In this document: in pieces, positions 16,824 through 26,272 of the stretch
How the letters are laid out: each line of letters starts with the position of its first letter
Position numbering within the stretch: position 1 is the first letter of the stretch
Assembly: GCA_003240775.1 (NCBI GenBank)
Contig: QFNI01000006.1
Span: 1-64,000, forward strand
Origin: Mesorhizobium amorphae
Lineage (GTDB): Bacteria > Pseudomonadota > Alphaproteobacteria > Rhizobiales > Rhizobiaceae
Length of the DNA: 64,000 nt
Reading direction: 5' to 3'
Made by a program: the position numbers and the translations under genes
The notes under the pieces: generated by a model
Databases searched by the model: none
Told to the model about the DNA's origin: nothing
Seen by the model: only the letters and a program-made list of their open reading frames with translations

Positions 16824-19007
16824 TCAGGCCGCGTCGCGGCCTTCCTCGGGGCGGGTCGGCGGCTGATAGGAGCCGGGCGATACGCGCTTGGGGTGGCAGC
16901 CCTGGGCCTCGAGTTCGGACAGGAGGGAGGCCACGCTTTCTTCCTCGGTCCCAATGGCACTGACGAGAACGGCGGTGTCATCCTTGGCGAGACGCGACAC
17001 GCTTTCGCCGTCGGCCGCGCCGCATTCCACGATCACGATGTCATAGGCCGAGCCAAGCGCGTCGAGGATGATGGGCAGGCGGTGGATGGCGCGCATGGCG
17101 CGCTCGGCGTCTGCCGTGCCGGACGGGATCACGTGGGCGTCCGAGAATTGGTCGTGGTGGATCACGTCAGCGATCTGCGCCTCGGAGGCGAGAAGGTTGG
17201 TGATGCCGGAAAGGCGCATGTCGTCGAGCATAGGCGAGGACGCGGCACCATTCGCGGTGAGATCGACGAGCAGCACCTTGAGCCCGGTGTCCGACACTTC
17301 GCGGGCGACCATCACGGACACGGCGGATGCCTCATCGCCTTCGGGTGACACGAACAGGCAGCGCGCGCGGTCTTCGAGCACGAGCGTTTCGGCCGCGCGC
17401 ACGATGCCGAGCTTGTCGGGGTCGACCGGCTCGGGCGTGGCCGCGGTTTCGACCGGCGTCTCAGCTGCAGCGACGGGCGCCGCCGTCTCATCCTTCAGGT
17501 GCAGGACACTTGCGGGCAGCAGAAGCGTGGCGGGGCGCGAAGGGGCGACGACGACGGGCTCCTCGGGTGCTGCATCGAGCGTGTCGTCTCGTCCGCCCAC
17601 AGGGCCTGCCGGGCGCATGGCGCGGCCCGAGAAGAGTTCGGACAGAAGCGTTGCCACCGTCATCAGAAGCAGGCTCGCGAGGAAGGCCGCGATGGTGATC
17701 GGGATGACCTTCGGGAAATAGGGCTCGGCCGGCTGAATGGCGCGGGAGATCACGCGTGCGTCGGCCGGCAGATAGTTGCCGTCGCCGCGCGAGGACGCCT
17801 CGCGGTAGCGCGTGAGATAGCTTTCCAGGAGCCCACGCTGGGACGCGGCCTCGCGCTCCAGCGCGCGCAGCTCGACTTCCTGCTCGCCGGCGCGCGCGGA
17901 GGCGACCTTGAGCGAATTGAGCTGGGAAACCAGCTCCTGCTCGCGCAGCCGCGCGGTATCGGCTTCCGTGGACAAGGAGCGCAGCACGTTGCGCGCCTCG
18001 TTGGCCACCTGCCCGTCGAGGTCGGCGAGCTGGGAGCGGAGCGAGCGGATGCGCGGGTGGTTGTCGAGCAGCGTCGTGGACAGGTCAGCGATGTCGGCGC
18101 GCAGCTGCACCTGGCGCTCGCGCAGGCGCTGGATGAGGGCAGAGCGCAGCACCTCCGGCACGGCGTCGAGCGAGGCACCGCTGTCGAGCGAAGCGCGCAC
18201 GCTGGCGGCTGCGGCTTCGGCCGAGCCGCGCGCGGCGCGCACCCGCGAAAGCTCGGAGGTGACTTCGGACAGCTCCTGCGTGGCGAGCACGGAATTGTTG
18301 TTGCCGACGAGAAGGTCCGACTGCCCGCGATACTGCGCGACGCGCGCCTCGGCATCTCGCACGCGGTCCGTGAGAGTGGCGATCTCGGGCTCGAGCCAGG
18401 CCGTCGCATCGGTGTTGGATTCGAGCTTGGCATCGCGCTGCACGGTGATGAAGGCGTCCGCCACAGCATTCGGCACCTGGGCGGCGAGCTGGGGGTCTTC
18501 CGATGAGAACTGCACCACGATCACGCGCGAGCGCTCGACGCGGAAAACCTGGAGCTTCTCGCGGAACGCGGTGAGCACGCGTTCCTCGGGCGGCAGCTCG
18601 GACGCATTCGGACCCATGCCGACCATCGACAGAAGCCTGGCGCCGAGCGAGGGGTTGAGCGCGCTGTCGAATTCGGGGCGCGAGGCCAGGTTGAACTGGC
18701 GCGCGACGTTGGTGAGGATGCCCGTCGAATTGATCACCTCGACCTGGGAGGTGACGCCCTCCTCGTCGAGGATCGAGCGGTCGCCGTCGGGGCCAGCGGC
18801 GGGGCGCGTGAAGGAGGATTCGCGCGTTTCGATCAGGATGCGCGCTTCGCTGCGATATTGCGGTGTGACGGCGGAGGCGAGCACGAAGGCGAGCGCGCCG
18901 ACGGCGACGGAGACGCCGAGCACGCGCTTCCATCTCCGGCCGATGCTGCCGAAGAGCGTGCGCAGGTCGACGTCGAGATCGGCGTTCGCGGACTGGTCAC
19001 GAGACAT
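16824..19007 (-). CDS. Wzz/GumC-type polysaccharide co-polymerase with degenerate kinase-like domain
   Basis: This 727-residue inner-membrane protein controls chain length or export of a surface polysaccharide. The first transmembrane helix is at about 29-48. A long periplasmic coiled-coil region follows, then a second helix near 433-458, then a cytoplasmic domain related to bacterial tyrosine autokinases. That domain has no usable Walker A: the site reads SPEGDEASAVS, without the GK[ST] lysine. The following strand VLLVDLTANG lacks the DxD pattern, and no C-terminal tyrosine cluster is present. It is probably a non-catalytic kinase-like domain. The ATG at 19007 has AGGTGAG upstream. It is divergent from the Wza-like gene. 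Confidence 0.88.
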   Translation of the reverse strand: MSRDQSANADLDVDLRTLFGSIGRRWKRVLGVSVAVGALAFVLASAVTPQYRSEARILIETRESSFTRPAAGPDGDRSILDEEGVTSQVEVINSTGILTNVARQFNLASRPEFDSALNPSLGARLLSMVGMGPNASELPPEERVLTAFREKLQVFRVERSRVIVVQFSSEDPQLAAQVPNAVADAFITVQRDAKLESNTDATAWLEPEIATLTDRVRDAEARVAQYRGQSDLLVGNNNSVLATQELSEVTSELSRVRAARGSAEAAAASVRASLDSGASLDAVPEVLRSALIQRLRERQVQLRADIADLSTTLLDNHPRIRSLRSQLADLDGQVANEARNVLRSLSTEADTARLREQELVSQLNSLKVASARAGEQEVELRALEREAASQRGLLESYLTRYREASSRGDGNYLPADARVISRAIQPAEPYFPKVIPITIAAFLASLLLMTVATLLSELFSGRAMRPAGPVGGRDDTLDAAPEEPVVVAPSRPATLLLPASVLHLKDETAAPVAAAETPVETAATPEPVDPDKLGIVRAAETLVLEDRARCLFVSPEGDEASAVSVMVAREVSDTGLKVLLVDLTANGAASSPMLDDMRLSGITNLLASEAQIADVIHHDQFSDAHVIPSGTADAERAMRAIHRLPIILDALGSAYDIVIVECGAADGESVSRLAKDDTAVLVSAIGTEEESVASLLSELEAQGCHPKRVSPGSYQPPTRPEEGRDAA

Positions 19008-19187
19008 GGTTGTGCTCACCTTTGCTTGGCCCAAAGGTAAATTCGCATGGTTGATCAATCGTTAAACGCAACCAAAGCTCAAGAACCGCGCGACTCGACT
19101 TGCTTTACGCGGTGTTAACCCTAACCGTTCGATAAACCGTGCAACGCGGCGTCCATCGCCGGACAGACCGCAACCACGGGTCCCATC
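19008..19187. promoter_or_regulatory. Divergent control region of the polysaccharide export genes
   Basis: These 180 bases between the Wzz-type and Wza-type genes are AT-richer than the surroundings, with several TTAA-containing stretches (around 19060 and 19113). They should hold promoters for both directions. I could not define a confident -35/-10 pair. Confidence 0.45.
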
Positions 19188-19751
19188 ATGAAGAGCACCC
19201 TTCTCGCGCTGCATGCACTCGTCGGGCTCGCAACTCTTGCAGGCTGCGCGAGCTACCAGCCCGCGCCCGCCGCCTTCCACAAGGCGATCACCCAGCCCTA
19301 CATGCTGGGCGCCGGCGACCGGGTGCGCGTCACCGTGTTCGACCAGGAAGGCCTGACCAACACCTACAGCGTGGACCAGGCCGGCTATGTCGCCTTCCCG
19401 CTCGTCGGCGCGATTCCGGCTCGCGGCAAGACGGCCCAGCAGCTCGAAGCCGAGATCGCCGCCAAGCTGCGCGGCGGCTATATCCGCGACCCCGACGTGT
19501 CCGTCGAGGTGGACCGCTACCGGCCGATCTTCGTGATGGGCGAAGTGGGCGCTGCCGGCCAATACTCCTACGTTCCCGGCCTCACCGCCCAGAAGGCCAT
19601 CGCCACCGCCGGGGGCTTCTCCCCTCGCGCCCAGCAGGCCGATGTGGACATCACGCGCGACATCAACGGCAAGGTGATGACCGGCCGCGTCACCACCTCC
19701 GACCCGCTCCTGCCGGGCGACACCATCTATGTGCGCGAGCGCTTCTTCTGA
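19188..19751 (+). CDS. Polysaccharide export lipoprotein (Wza-type, short)
   Basis: This 187-residue outer-membrane lipoprotein belongs to the Poly_export/SLBB family. The signal peptide ends in lipobox LAGC with Cys20 as the lipidated residue. The Poly_export domain (YMLGAGDRVRVTVFDQEGL) and one SLBB domain (IFVMGEVGAAGQYSYVPGLT) follow. It lacks the extra SLBB repeats and C-terminal helix of full Wza, like the small GumB/ExoF-type partners of rhizobia. It pairs with the divergent co-polymerase. Confidence 0.92.
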   Translation: MKSTLLALHALVGLATLAGCASYQPAPAAFHKAITQPYMLGAGDRVRVTVFDQEGLTNTYSVDQAGYVAFPLVGAIPARGKTAQQLEAEIAAKLRGGYIRDPDVSVEVDRYRPIFVMGEVGAAGQYSYVPGLTAQKAIATAGGFSPRAQQADVDITRDINGKVMTGRVTTSDPLLPGDTIYVRERFF

Positions 19752-19764
19752 GCGCTCGCATAGC

Positions 19765-20907
19765 ATGGAACTGCCGCCGCTGAGGATCGTCCACTGCTTC
19801 CGCTCGCCTGTGGGCGGGATCTTCCGCCACGTGCGCGACCTCGCCGAGGCGCAGGCCCAGGCCGGGCATAGAGTGGGCATCGTCTGCGATTCCTCGACGG
19901 GCGGCGCCTATGAGGACGGCCTGTTCGCTTCCATCGCCCCTTCGCTCGCCCTGGGCGTGACGCGCACGCCGATGCAGCGCCATATCGGACCGGGCGACCT
20001 GCGCGCCGCCTGGCGGACGTTCCGCATCCTGCGAGGGATGCGGCCCGACGTGCTGCACGGTCACGGCGCGAAGGGCGGCCTCTATGCGCGCATATTCGCC
20101 CTTCTCATCAGGCAGAGCGGCAGGCGCACCGTTTCCCTCTATACACCGCATGGCGGCAGCCTTCATTTCGACCCGGCCACGCTCAGTGGGCGCGTCCTCT
20201 TTCATGCCGAGCGCGCGATGGAGCGGCTGGGCGACCACACGCTCTTCGTCTCCGACCACGAGCGCCGCGCCTTTCGCGCAAAGGTGGGCGAGCCGCGTGT
20301 GCCTTCGAGCCTGGTGTTCAATGGGTTGCGCGAGGCGGAATTCGAGCTCGTTCCGGCAGATCCCGATGCTGCCGACTTCCTCTACATCGGCATGATGCGC
20401 GACCTGAAGGGCCCCGATCTCTTCATCGACGCGCTCGCCGAGACTGAGCGGCGGACGGGCCGACGCGTGACGGCTGTGATGGTGGGCGCAGGCGACGACC
20501 TGCCGAGCTACCGCGAGCGCGTGAGCAAGCTTGGGATGGATGACCGGATCGCGTTCCATGCGCCGATGCCCGCTCGCGATGCATTCCGCCTCGCTCGCGT
20601 GATCGTGGTGCCCTCTCGCGCGGAGGCGATGCCCTACATCGTGCTCGAGGCGCTGGCCGCCGGCATGCCGATGATCGCGACCGATGTGGGCGGCATTCCC
20701 GAGATATTCGGGGACAAGGCGGATGTGCTGGTATCCCCCGAGGTTGCCGGGATCGCCGACCGGATGGAAAGCGCGCTCGCCGAACCCAGCCGCTTTCGCG
20801 CCCGCATGCCTTCGCGCGCGAGCCTGCATGCCCGCTTCAGCACCGCGACCATGGCTGCTGGCATCGAGGAGGCCTATCGCGCGAGCTTGGCAAGACACAC
20901 GCGTTGA
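19765..20907 (+). CDS. Glycosyltransferase family 4
   Basis: This 380-residue GT-B fold enzyme has an N-terminal acceptor domain beginning LRIVHCFRSPVGGIFRHVRDLAEAQA and a donor domain with VVPSRAEAMPYIVLEALAAGMPMIATDVGGIPEI, the GT4 EX7E region. It probably adds one sugar to the lipid-linked repeat started by the downstream phosphotransferase. The start lies 13 bases after the Wza-type gene, consistent with one operon. Confidence 0.9.
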   Translation: MELPPLRIVHCFRSPVGGIFRHVRDLAEAQAQAGHRVGIVCDSSTGGAYEDGLFASIAPSLALGVTRTPMQRHIGPGDLRAAWRTFRILRGMRPDVLHGHGAKGGLYARIFALLIRQSGRRTVSLYTPHGGSLHFDPATLSGRVLFHAERAMERLGDHTLFVSDHERRAFRAKVGEPRVPSSLVFNGLREAEFELVPADPDAADFLYIGMMRDLKGPDLFIDALAETERRTGRRVTAVMVGAGDDLPSYRERVSKLGMDDRIAFHAPMPARDAFRLARVIVVPSRAEAMPYIVLEALAAGMPMIATDVGGIPEIFGDKADVLVSPEVAGIADRMESALAEPSRFRARMPSRASLHARFSTATMAAGIEEAYRASLARHTR

Positions 20908-20960
20908 AAGCGTTGAATTGCTTCCAACCCGCAAAGCTTCGTTAGAACAGACCGGCTATT

Positions 20961-20979
20961 GTCCCGGCGTTACCGGGAC
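20961..20979 (+). promoter_or_regulatory. Hairpin just upstream of the sugar-phosphate transferase start
   Basis: GTCCCGG and CCGGGAC form a perfect 7-base stem around loop CGTTA, ending eight bases before the ATG at 20988. No Shine-Dalgarno sequence is visible between hairpin and start. It may tune translation. Confidence 0.5.
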
Positions 20980-20987
20980 CGCCGCCG

Positions 20988-22526
20988 ATGAACGACACCG
21001 ACCCCGCAGGCCGTTTCTCGCCTGAAAGCGTCCGCCGCTTCGAAGCGCAGTCCGAGCCGGCCAAGGGCGCGGGCCGGCTAAACGCCATGGCACTCCAGAT
21101 CGCCCAGCAATACCGCCGCGAAAGCCGCTCGCCCGCGATGGTGCGTGGCCTGATCCGCCTGCTCGAATTCGTGGCTTTGGCGCTGGCCGGCGGGCTGATC
21201 CAGCTTCTCCATGTCGGCACGGGCTCCTATCTCGACCTGCATTATGCCGGCGTCATCTTGGGCACGGCGGCGGCGGTGGTCGTGTTCCTGGAGATCGCGG
21301 GAACCTATCAGGTGCCCGCCCTTCTGCGGCCCTCGCTGACCGTGCGCCCGATCACGGCCGTCTGGACGAGTGTGTTCCTGGCCATGCTCGTGCTCGGCTT
21401 CCTGTTCAAGGTGACCGAGGAGTTCTCGCGGTTCTGGTTCACCTTCTGGTACGCGAGCGGGCTCGCCCTTCTGCTCGTCTCGCGCGGCGTCACCGCCTGG
21501 GTGTTGAGGAGATGGGCGCGCGATGGTCGCATGGAGCGGCGCGCCGTTCTGGTGGGCGGCGGCAAGGCGGCCGAAAACCTGATCCGCGCGGTGGAGCGCC
21601 AGCCCTTCAACGACATCCGCATCTGCGGCATCTTCGATGATCGCGATGACACGCGCTCGCCCCCCATCGTCGCCGGCTACCCCAAGCTCGGCACGGTGGA
21701 CGAGCTTCTCGAATTTGCCCGCATCGCCCAGATCGACATGATGATCGTGTGCCTGCCTTTGACGGCCGAAACGCGCGTGCTGTCGTTGTTGAAGAAGCTC
21801 TGGGTGCTGCCGGTGGACATCCGGTTGTCCGCGCATTCCAACCAGCTGCGCTTCCGCCCGCGCTCCTATTCCTACATCGGCTCCGTGCCGATGCTCGACA
21901 TCTTCGACAAGCCGATCACCGACTGGGATTCGGTGGCCAAGCGCGCCTTCGACATCGTGTTCAGCCTGTTCGGGCTTCTCGCCTTCTCACCGGTGATGCT
22001 GGCGACCGCGCTGGCCATCAAGCTCGACAGCAAGGGCCCGGTCTTCTTTCGCCAGAAGCGCCACGGCTTCAACAACGAGGTGATCGACGTCTGGAAATTC
22101 CGCTCGATGTATGCGGAGAAGACCGATCATGCCGCGGCCCAGGCCGTCACCAAGGGCGACCCCCGGGTCACACGCGTCGGCCGCTTTATCCGAAAGACCT
22201 CGATCGATGAGCTGCCGCAGTTCTTCAACGCGCTCGGCGGATCGCTTTCGCTCGTGGGGCCCCGCCCCCATGCCGTCACCGGCCACAGCGCGAACCGGCT
22301 GTTCTCGGAAGTGGTGGACGGCTATTTCGCGCGCCACAAGGTGAAGCCGGGCGTGACCGGATGGGCGCAGATCAACGGCTGGCGCGGCGAGATCGACAAC
22401 GACGAGAAGATCCGCATGCGCACGGAGTTCGACCTGTTCTATATCGAGAACTGGTCGCTCTGGTTCGACCTCAAGATTCTGATCCTGACGCCGATCCGCC
22501 TGCTCAACACGGAAAACGCATATTGA
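20988..22526 (+). CDS. Undecaprenyl-phosphate hexose-1-phosphate transferase (PHPT)
   Basis: This 512-residue inner-membrane enzyme starts repeat-unit assembly by moving a hexose 1-phosphate from a nucleotide sugar to undecaprenyl phosphate. Four N-terminal helices, a CoA-binding-like central domain (RRAVLVGGGKAAENLIRAV) and a C-terminal bacterial sugar transferase domain are visible. The last contains KRAFDIVFSLFGLLAF, PVFFRQKRHGFNN and SIDELPQFFNALGGSLSLVGPRP. This is the WcaJ/HfsE/ExoY superfamily; glucose or galactose is the likely sugar. The next gene overlaps its stop codon. Confidence 0.93.
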   Translation: MNDTDPAGRFSPESVRRFEAQSEPAKGAGRLNAMALQIAQQYRRESRSPAMVRGLIRLLEFVALALAGGLIQLLHVGTGSYLDLHYAGVILGTAAAVVVFLEIAGTYQVPALLRPSLTVRPITAVWTSVFLAMLVLGFLFKVTEEFSRFWFTFWYASGLALLLVSRGVTAWVLRRWARDGRMERRAVLVGGGKAAENLIRAVERQPFNDIRICGIFDDRDDTRSPPIVAGYPKLGTVDELLEFARIAQIDMMIVCLPLTAETRVLSLLKKLWVLPVDIRLSAHSNQLRFRPRSYSYIGSVPMLDIFDKPITDWDSVAKRAFDIVFSLFGLLAFSPVMLATALAIKLDSKGPVFFRQKRHGFNNEVIDVWKFRSMYAEKTDHAAAQAVTKGDPRVTRVGRFIRKTSIDELPQFFNALGGSLSLVGPRPHAVTGHSANRLFSEVVDGYFARHKVKPGVTGWAQINGWRGEIDNDEKIRMRTEFDLFYIENWSLWFDLKILILTPIRLLNTENAY

Positions 22527-23802
22527 GCGCGGTCGCCACCTCTCATCGCGTCGACCCCGCGGCCGTCAACGCGGCGCTGATCCGCCTGATCGCGGCGAGC
22601 GCCATTGTGTTCGGCGTGTTTTTGTCGGGCTTCGTGATCCGCGAGCCGGCGCCCTACGAGCTCTACATGGCCGGCCTGCTCGCGGTCTGGGCGCTGTTCG
22701 GCTTGCGCATCTCGCGCACCGTGGCCCCGCTGCTCGTGTTGTTCGTGCTGTTCAACCTGGGCGGCGCCATCGCCATGACCCAGATGGCTGATATCAGCGG
22801 CGCGCCGATGTATGTTCTGGTGTCGCTGTTTCTGGCGTTCACCTCCGTGTTCTTCGCGGCCGTGATCGAGCGCCAGGCGAGCTACCTGCCGCTGATCTTC
22901 AAGAGCTGGACGGCTGCTGCGGTGGTGACGGCACTTCTGGGCATCGGCGGCTATTTCGGTCTGTTTCCAGACGGTCTCTTCACGCTCTACGACCGCGCGG
23001 CCGGCGCTTTCCAGGATCCCAACGTCTTTGGGCCCTATCTCGCGGCGCCCGGCCTCTACCTCCTGCACACGGTCCTGACGGGCGGGCCGCGCCGGGCGCT
23101 TCTGGCGGCGCCGCCGCTCGCCATCATCGGCGCGGGGCTCTTTCTGTCGTTTTCGCGCGGCGCGTGGGGCCTGTTTGCGGCTGCCGCCGTGATCATGGTC
23201 GCATGCCTCTTCCTGCAGAGCACGAGTACGCGGTTTAGGCTGCGACTCGCGTTCATGTGCCTGCTGGCGATGGTCGCGATCGTGCTGCTGGTCCTGGTGG
23301 TGCTGCAACTGCCCGGCGTGTCCGACCTCTTTACCGTGCGCGCGCAGCTCGTGCAGGACTACGACAGCGCGCGGCTTGGCCGCTTCGCCCGCTTCGGCAT
23401 CGGCTTCCTGCTCGCGCTGGAACGACCGTTCGGCATCGGCCCGCTGGTGTTCGGCACGATCTACGGAGAGGACACCCACAACATCTGGCTGAAGGCTTTG
23501 ATGGACTACGGCTGGCTGGGCTTCGTGTGCTGGGTCGCCATCGTCGTCTGGACGGTCGCCGGGGGGTTCCGCATCCTGTTCCGCGCGCGGCCCTGGCAGC
23601 CCTTCCTGCTCGTCGCCTATGCGACGTTTCTGGGCCACCTCGTGCTCGGCACGGTGATCGACATGGACCACTGGCGGCACTTCTACCTGCTGATCGGTTT
23701 GATATGGGGCGCCATGGCCCTGGAGCGCCGCCACGAAATCGCGCGGCGCCTTGCGAATCCGGTTGACCGTGCGCCCCCAAGCGAGATACATCGCCCCCGG
23801 TT

Positions 23803-23812
<10 letters not shown>
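22523..23812 (+). CDS. O-antigen ligase/polymerase-like membrane protein (Wzy type)
   Basis: This 429-residue protein with about 10-12 hydrophobic helices shows the O-antigen ligase family pattern (FSRGAWGLFAAAAVI, then EDTHNIWLKALMDYGWLGF in the large periplasmic loop region). It probably polymerises the repeat units. The best start is TTG at 22523, which overlaps the upstream stop as TTGA, suggesting coupling. The stop codon lies inside the tRNA-Pro gene that follows. Confidence 0.85.
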
Positions 23813-23879
<67 letters not shown>

Positions 23880-23942
23880 TTTTTTCCAAGAGCTTAGCTG
23901 CCGGCTCTTGAAGTTCTGCAAGATGATGAGACTGCCGCAGGT

Positions 23943-23966
23943 CGACACTTCGGGTGTCGGCCTTTT
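23943..23966 (+). terminator. Terminator after tRNA-Pro
   Basis: CGACAC pairs with GTGTCG around loop TTCGG, followed by GCCTTTTC. Orientation and distance fit termination of the tRNA transcript. Another imperfect hairpin (CAAGAGC/GCTCTTG, 23887-23910) precedes it. Confidence 0.65.
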
Positions 23967-23973
23967 CTGCGTG

Positions 23974-24726
23974 TCAGCGGGCCGTGTAGCCGCCGTCGGC
24001 CAGGAGGTCGGCGCCGGTGACGAAAGAGGCGTCCGACGAGAGCAGGAAGGCTGCGGCTGCGGCCACCTCTTCCGGGCGGCCGACGCGGTTCACCAAGTGG
24101 GCCGGGCCGAGCGTCTTGTCGGCGGCCTCGAACGTCGCGTGACGGGTAAGCAGGCGGCGGGTGGCGACGGCTGCCGGAGACAGGCTGTTGACGCGGATGT
24201 TGTCGGCGGCGTGGTCGACCGCCATCGCCTTCGCCAAGTGGACGAGGCCCGCTTTCAGCGCGCAGTAGACCGGCGAACGCGCGATGGCCACATGGGCGAA
24301 TTGCGAGGCGATGAAGACGACCGAGCCGCCGCCGGAGCGCGCGATCAGGGGCACGGCGTGCTTGCTGAGCAGGAAGGCGCCGGTGAGGCCGCAGTCGAGC
24401 TCGTAGCGCCACCTCGCCTCGTCGAACTCCACCACCGTGCCGTCCTGCGAGGGAGCGGCGACGTTGAAGACGAAGCCGTCGAGACGGCCGAAGGCGCGCT
24501 CGGTCTCCGCCACCGCGTGGGCTGCGGACGCGCTCGCGGTGACGTCGCAGGCCAAGCCGAGGGAGCGGATCGGAAGGTCGGCTGCCGCGCGCAGGGCTGC
24601 GTCGCCATCCTGGTCGGCCAGCACGAGCGAAGCGCCTTCCTCCGCGCAGCGGCGGGCGATGGCCAAGCCGATGTCGCTCGCGCCGCCGGCGATGAGGATG
24701 ACCTGCCCATCGAGACGAGCGGTCAT
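23974..24726 (-). CDS. Short-chain dehydrogenase/reductase (SDR)
   Basis: This 250-residue classical SDR has an NAD(P)-binding loop AGGASDIG (13-20), Asp near 38-40 favouring NAD, and catalytic Ser141, Tyr154 and Lys158 (YCALK). It ends in the usual GADLLADGGYTAR. The substrate alcohol or ketone is unknown. Its ATG overlaps the stop of the MFS transporter gene upstream (ATGA), so the two are probably coexpressed. Confidence 0.88.
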   Translation of the reverse strand: MTARLDGQVILIAGGASDIGLAIARRCAEEGASLVLADQDGDAALRAAADLPIRSLGLACDVTASASAAHAVAETERAFGRLDGFVFNVAAPSQDGTVVEFDEARWRYELDCGLTGAFLLSKHAVPLIARSGGGSVVFIASQFAHVAIARSPVYCALKAGLVHLAKAMAVDHAADNIRVNSLSPAAVATRRLLTRHATFEAADKTLGPAHLVNRVGRPEEVAAAAAFLLSSDASFVTGADLLADGGYTAR

Positions 24727-25961
24727 GGCTTGGCGCCCTGGGTGGCTGCGGCAACGGGGCGGCGCAGGAGGCTCCACGCGCTGGCGAGAGCGACGGCGAG
24801 CGCACCCGCGCCCAGGATCGCGAACATTGCCTGGGGTGCGGTGCTTGCCATCAGGCCGGCAGCCAAGCCGGGCGTTCCCACATTGCCGACGGAGTAGATG
24901 AGCAGGAACGTGCCGGATGCCGCCACCATGTGGCGGGAGGGCAGGTTCGCGTTGGCGTGGGCGACGGCCACCGGATAGATGGTCAGTGCGGCTGAACCGT
25001 AGAGAAAGAAGAGCGCGAACAAGAGCGGCACGCTTCCGGTGCCGATGGCGGCGATGGCAAAGCAGCAGCCAAGCGCGAGAGCGCTCTGCATCAGGAGGAT
25101 CAACCGCCTGTCGAACCGGTCGGACAACCAGCCGACCGGCGCCTGGGCGAGCATTCCGGCGATGCTGACGGTGGTGACGAGGGCGACCGCGGTCGCCGCG
25201 GGAAGCCCGATCTGCGTGGAATAGATCGGCGTGAGCACGAACACGTTCATGTTGGTGATGCCGCTCTGGAAGACGCCGACCACGGCCACGGGCGCCATGC
25301 GCAGGAGCTGGGCGAGCCTCAAGCGGCCGAGCGACGGCAGGACGCTCGCGTCGGCATCGTCGGACGGCAGCAGGGTCGGCCAGCGGCGGCCGACGACGCG
25401 CGGCAGGAAGGCGAGCGCGGCGAAGGCCAGCGCCACCTCGAAGACATAGGGCGAGGTCGGCCCGATCAGCCCGATCACCACTTGGCCCAGCAGAACGGCC
25501 GAGGAGGTGGAGATCATGTAGAGGCCGAACATCGTGCCGCGGTCGCGCTGGGTGGCGAAAAGGTTCATCCAGCTTTCGCAGATCACGAACATGGCGGCCA
25601 TCGCGAGGCCGCCCGCGAAGCGCAGCGCGATCCAGACGGCCAAGCTATCGAAAAGGACGAAGCCGAGGCCCGACAGGAAGGCGAAGCCGAGCACGGCCAT
25701 GAACACCGCCTCGTGGCCGAAGCGGACCACGAAGGGCTTGGTCATCATGCAGCCGAGCAGGAAGCCGATGGGATAAACGGTGAGAACGATCTGCGAAAGC
25801 GTGGGGTCGATGTCGCCCTGGCCCAGGCGGAGCGAGACGGCCGTCATCAGCATGGAGCTGCCCGCGCAGCAGAGGCAGACGGCGAACAGCATGGGAAGCA
25901 CCGCGCGCGAACGCTCGGCGCGGCGCCACAGGCGCACGGGCTTCGACAACAGCGCGTTCAC
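24723..25961 (-). CDS. MFS transporter
   Basis: This 412-residue, roughly 12-helix major facilitator protein has the inter-domain motif GWLSDRFDRRLILL and KPFVVRFGHEAVF in the first half, typical of small-molecule efflux or sugar/acid transport families. The substrate is unknown. The likely start is GTG at 25961 (VNALLSKPVRLWRRAERSRA), since the codons further upstream encode a proline/arginine-rich, non-conserved stretch. It is coupled to the SDR gene. Confidence 0.83.
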   Translation of the reverse strand: MNALLSKPVRLWRRAERSRAVLPMLFAVCLCCAGSSMLMTAVSLRLGQGDIDPTLSQIVLTVYPIGFLLGCMMTKPFVVRFGHEAVFMAVLGFAFLSGLGFVLFDSLAVWIALRFAGGLAMAAMFVICESWMNLFATQRDRGTMFGLYMISTSSAVLLGQVVIGLIGPTSPYVFEVALAFAALAFLPRVVGRRWPTLLPSDDADASVLPSLGRLRLAQLLRMAPVAVVGVFQSGITNMNVFVLTPIYSTQIGLPAATAVALVTTVSIAGMLAQAPVGWLSDRFDRRLILLMQSALALGCCFAIAAIGTGSVPLLFALFFLYGSAALTIYPVAVAHANANLPSRHMVAASGTFLLIYSVGNVGTPGLAAGLMASTAPQAMFAILGAGALAVALASAWSLLRRPVAAATQGAKP

Positions 25962-26272
25962 GTGCGAGATTCCGGATCGAGCGAGGGAACCGCAGCCAAG
26001 CGGGCGCGCGGCTGCCAGCCGCCGTGCCGAAAGGCCCCCCGATCCACCATCTGCATCACCGTCTGTCTGCGCGCTTTCCCCCGAGGCAACCGCTGGGCGC
26101 GTTTCCGATTGATGGGAGCGCCCGATGCCTGCGGCAAGCGAAGTTTGAGACGCCTGTGCCATGAAATTTTTTGGCCTTGCAAGAGGCCTCGCGGGTGGGC
26201 CGGCGGGGCGTTGCCCTTTAGAGCTTTCCCGAGCCTCCGGGCCCACGGAAACCCACTGAACAGGAGCCGCGC
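25962..26272. other. Divergent intergenic region upstream of MFS and RidA genes
   Basis: These 311 bases hold no supported gene. They should carry promoters for the minus-strand MFS-SDR pair and the plus-strand RidA operon. The RidA start is preceded by CAGGAG. Confidence 0.45.

Noticed and set aside
19050..19140. CtrA-type sites (TTAA-N7-TTAA) between the Wzz and Wza genes
   Set aside because: Several TTAA stretches occur, but none has both halves at the required spacing.
23887..23910. CAAGAGC/GCTCTTG hairpin as the main tRNA terminator
   Set aside because: It has a 10-base loop and no T-run after it. The hairpin at 23943-23959 followed by CCTTTTC is a better terminator.
23880..24000. Attachment site or integrase after tRNA-Pro
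   Set aside because: No integrase gene is in the window and I did not notice a repeated tRNA 3' end.
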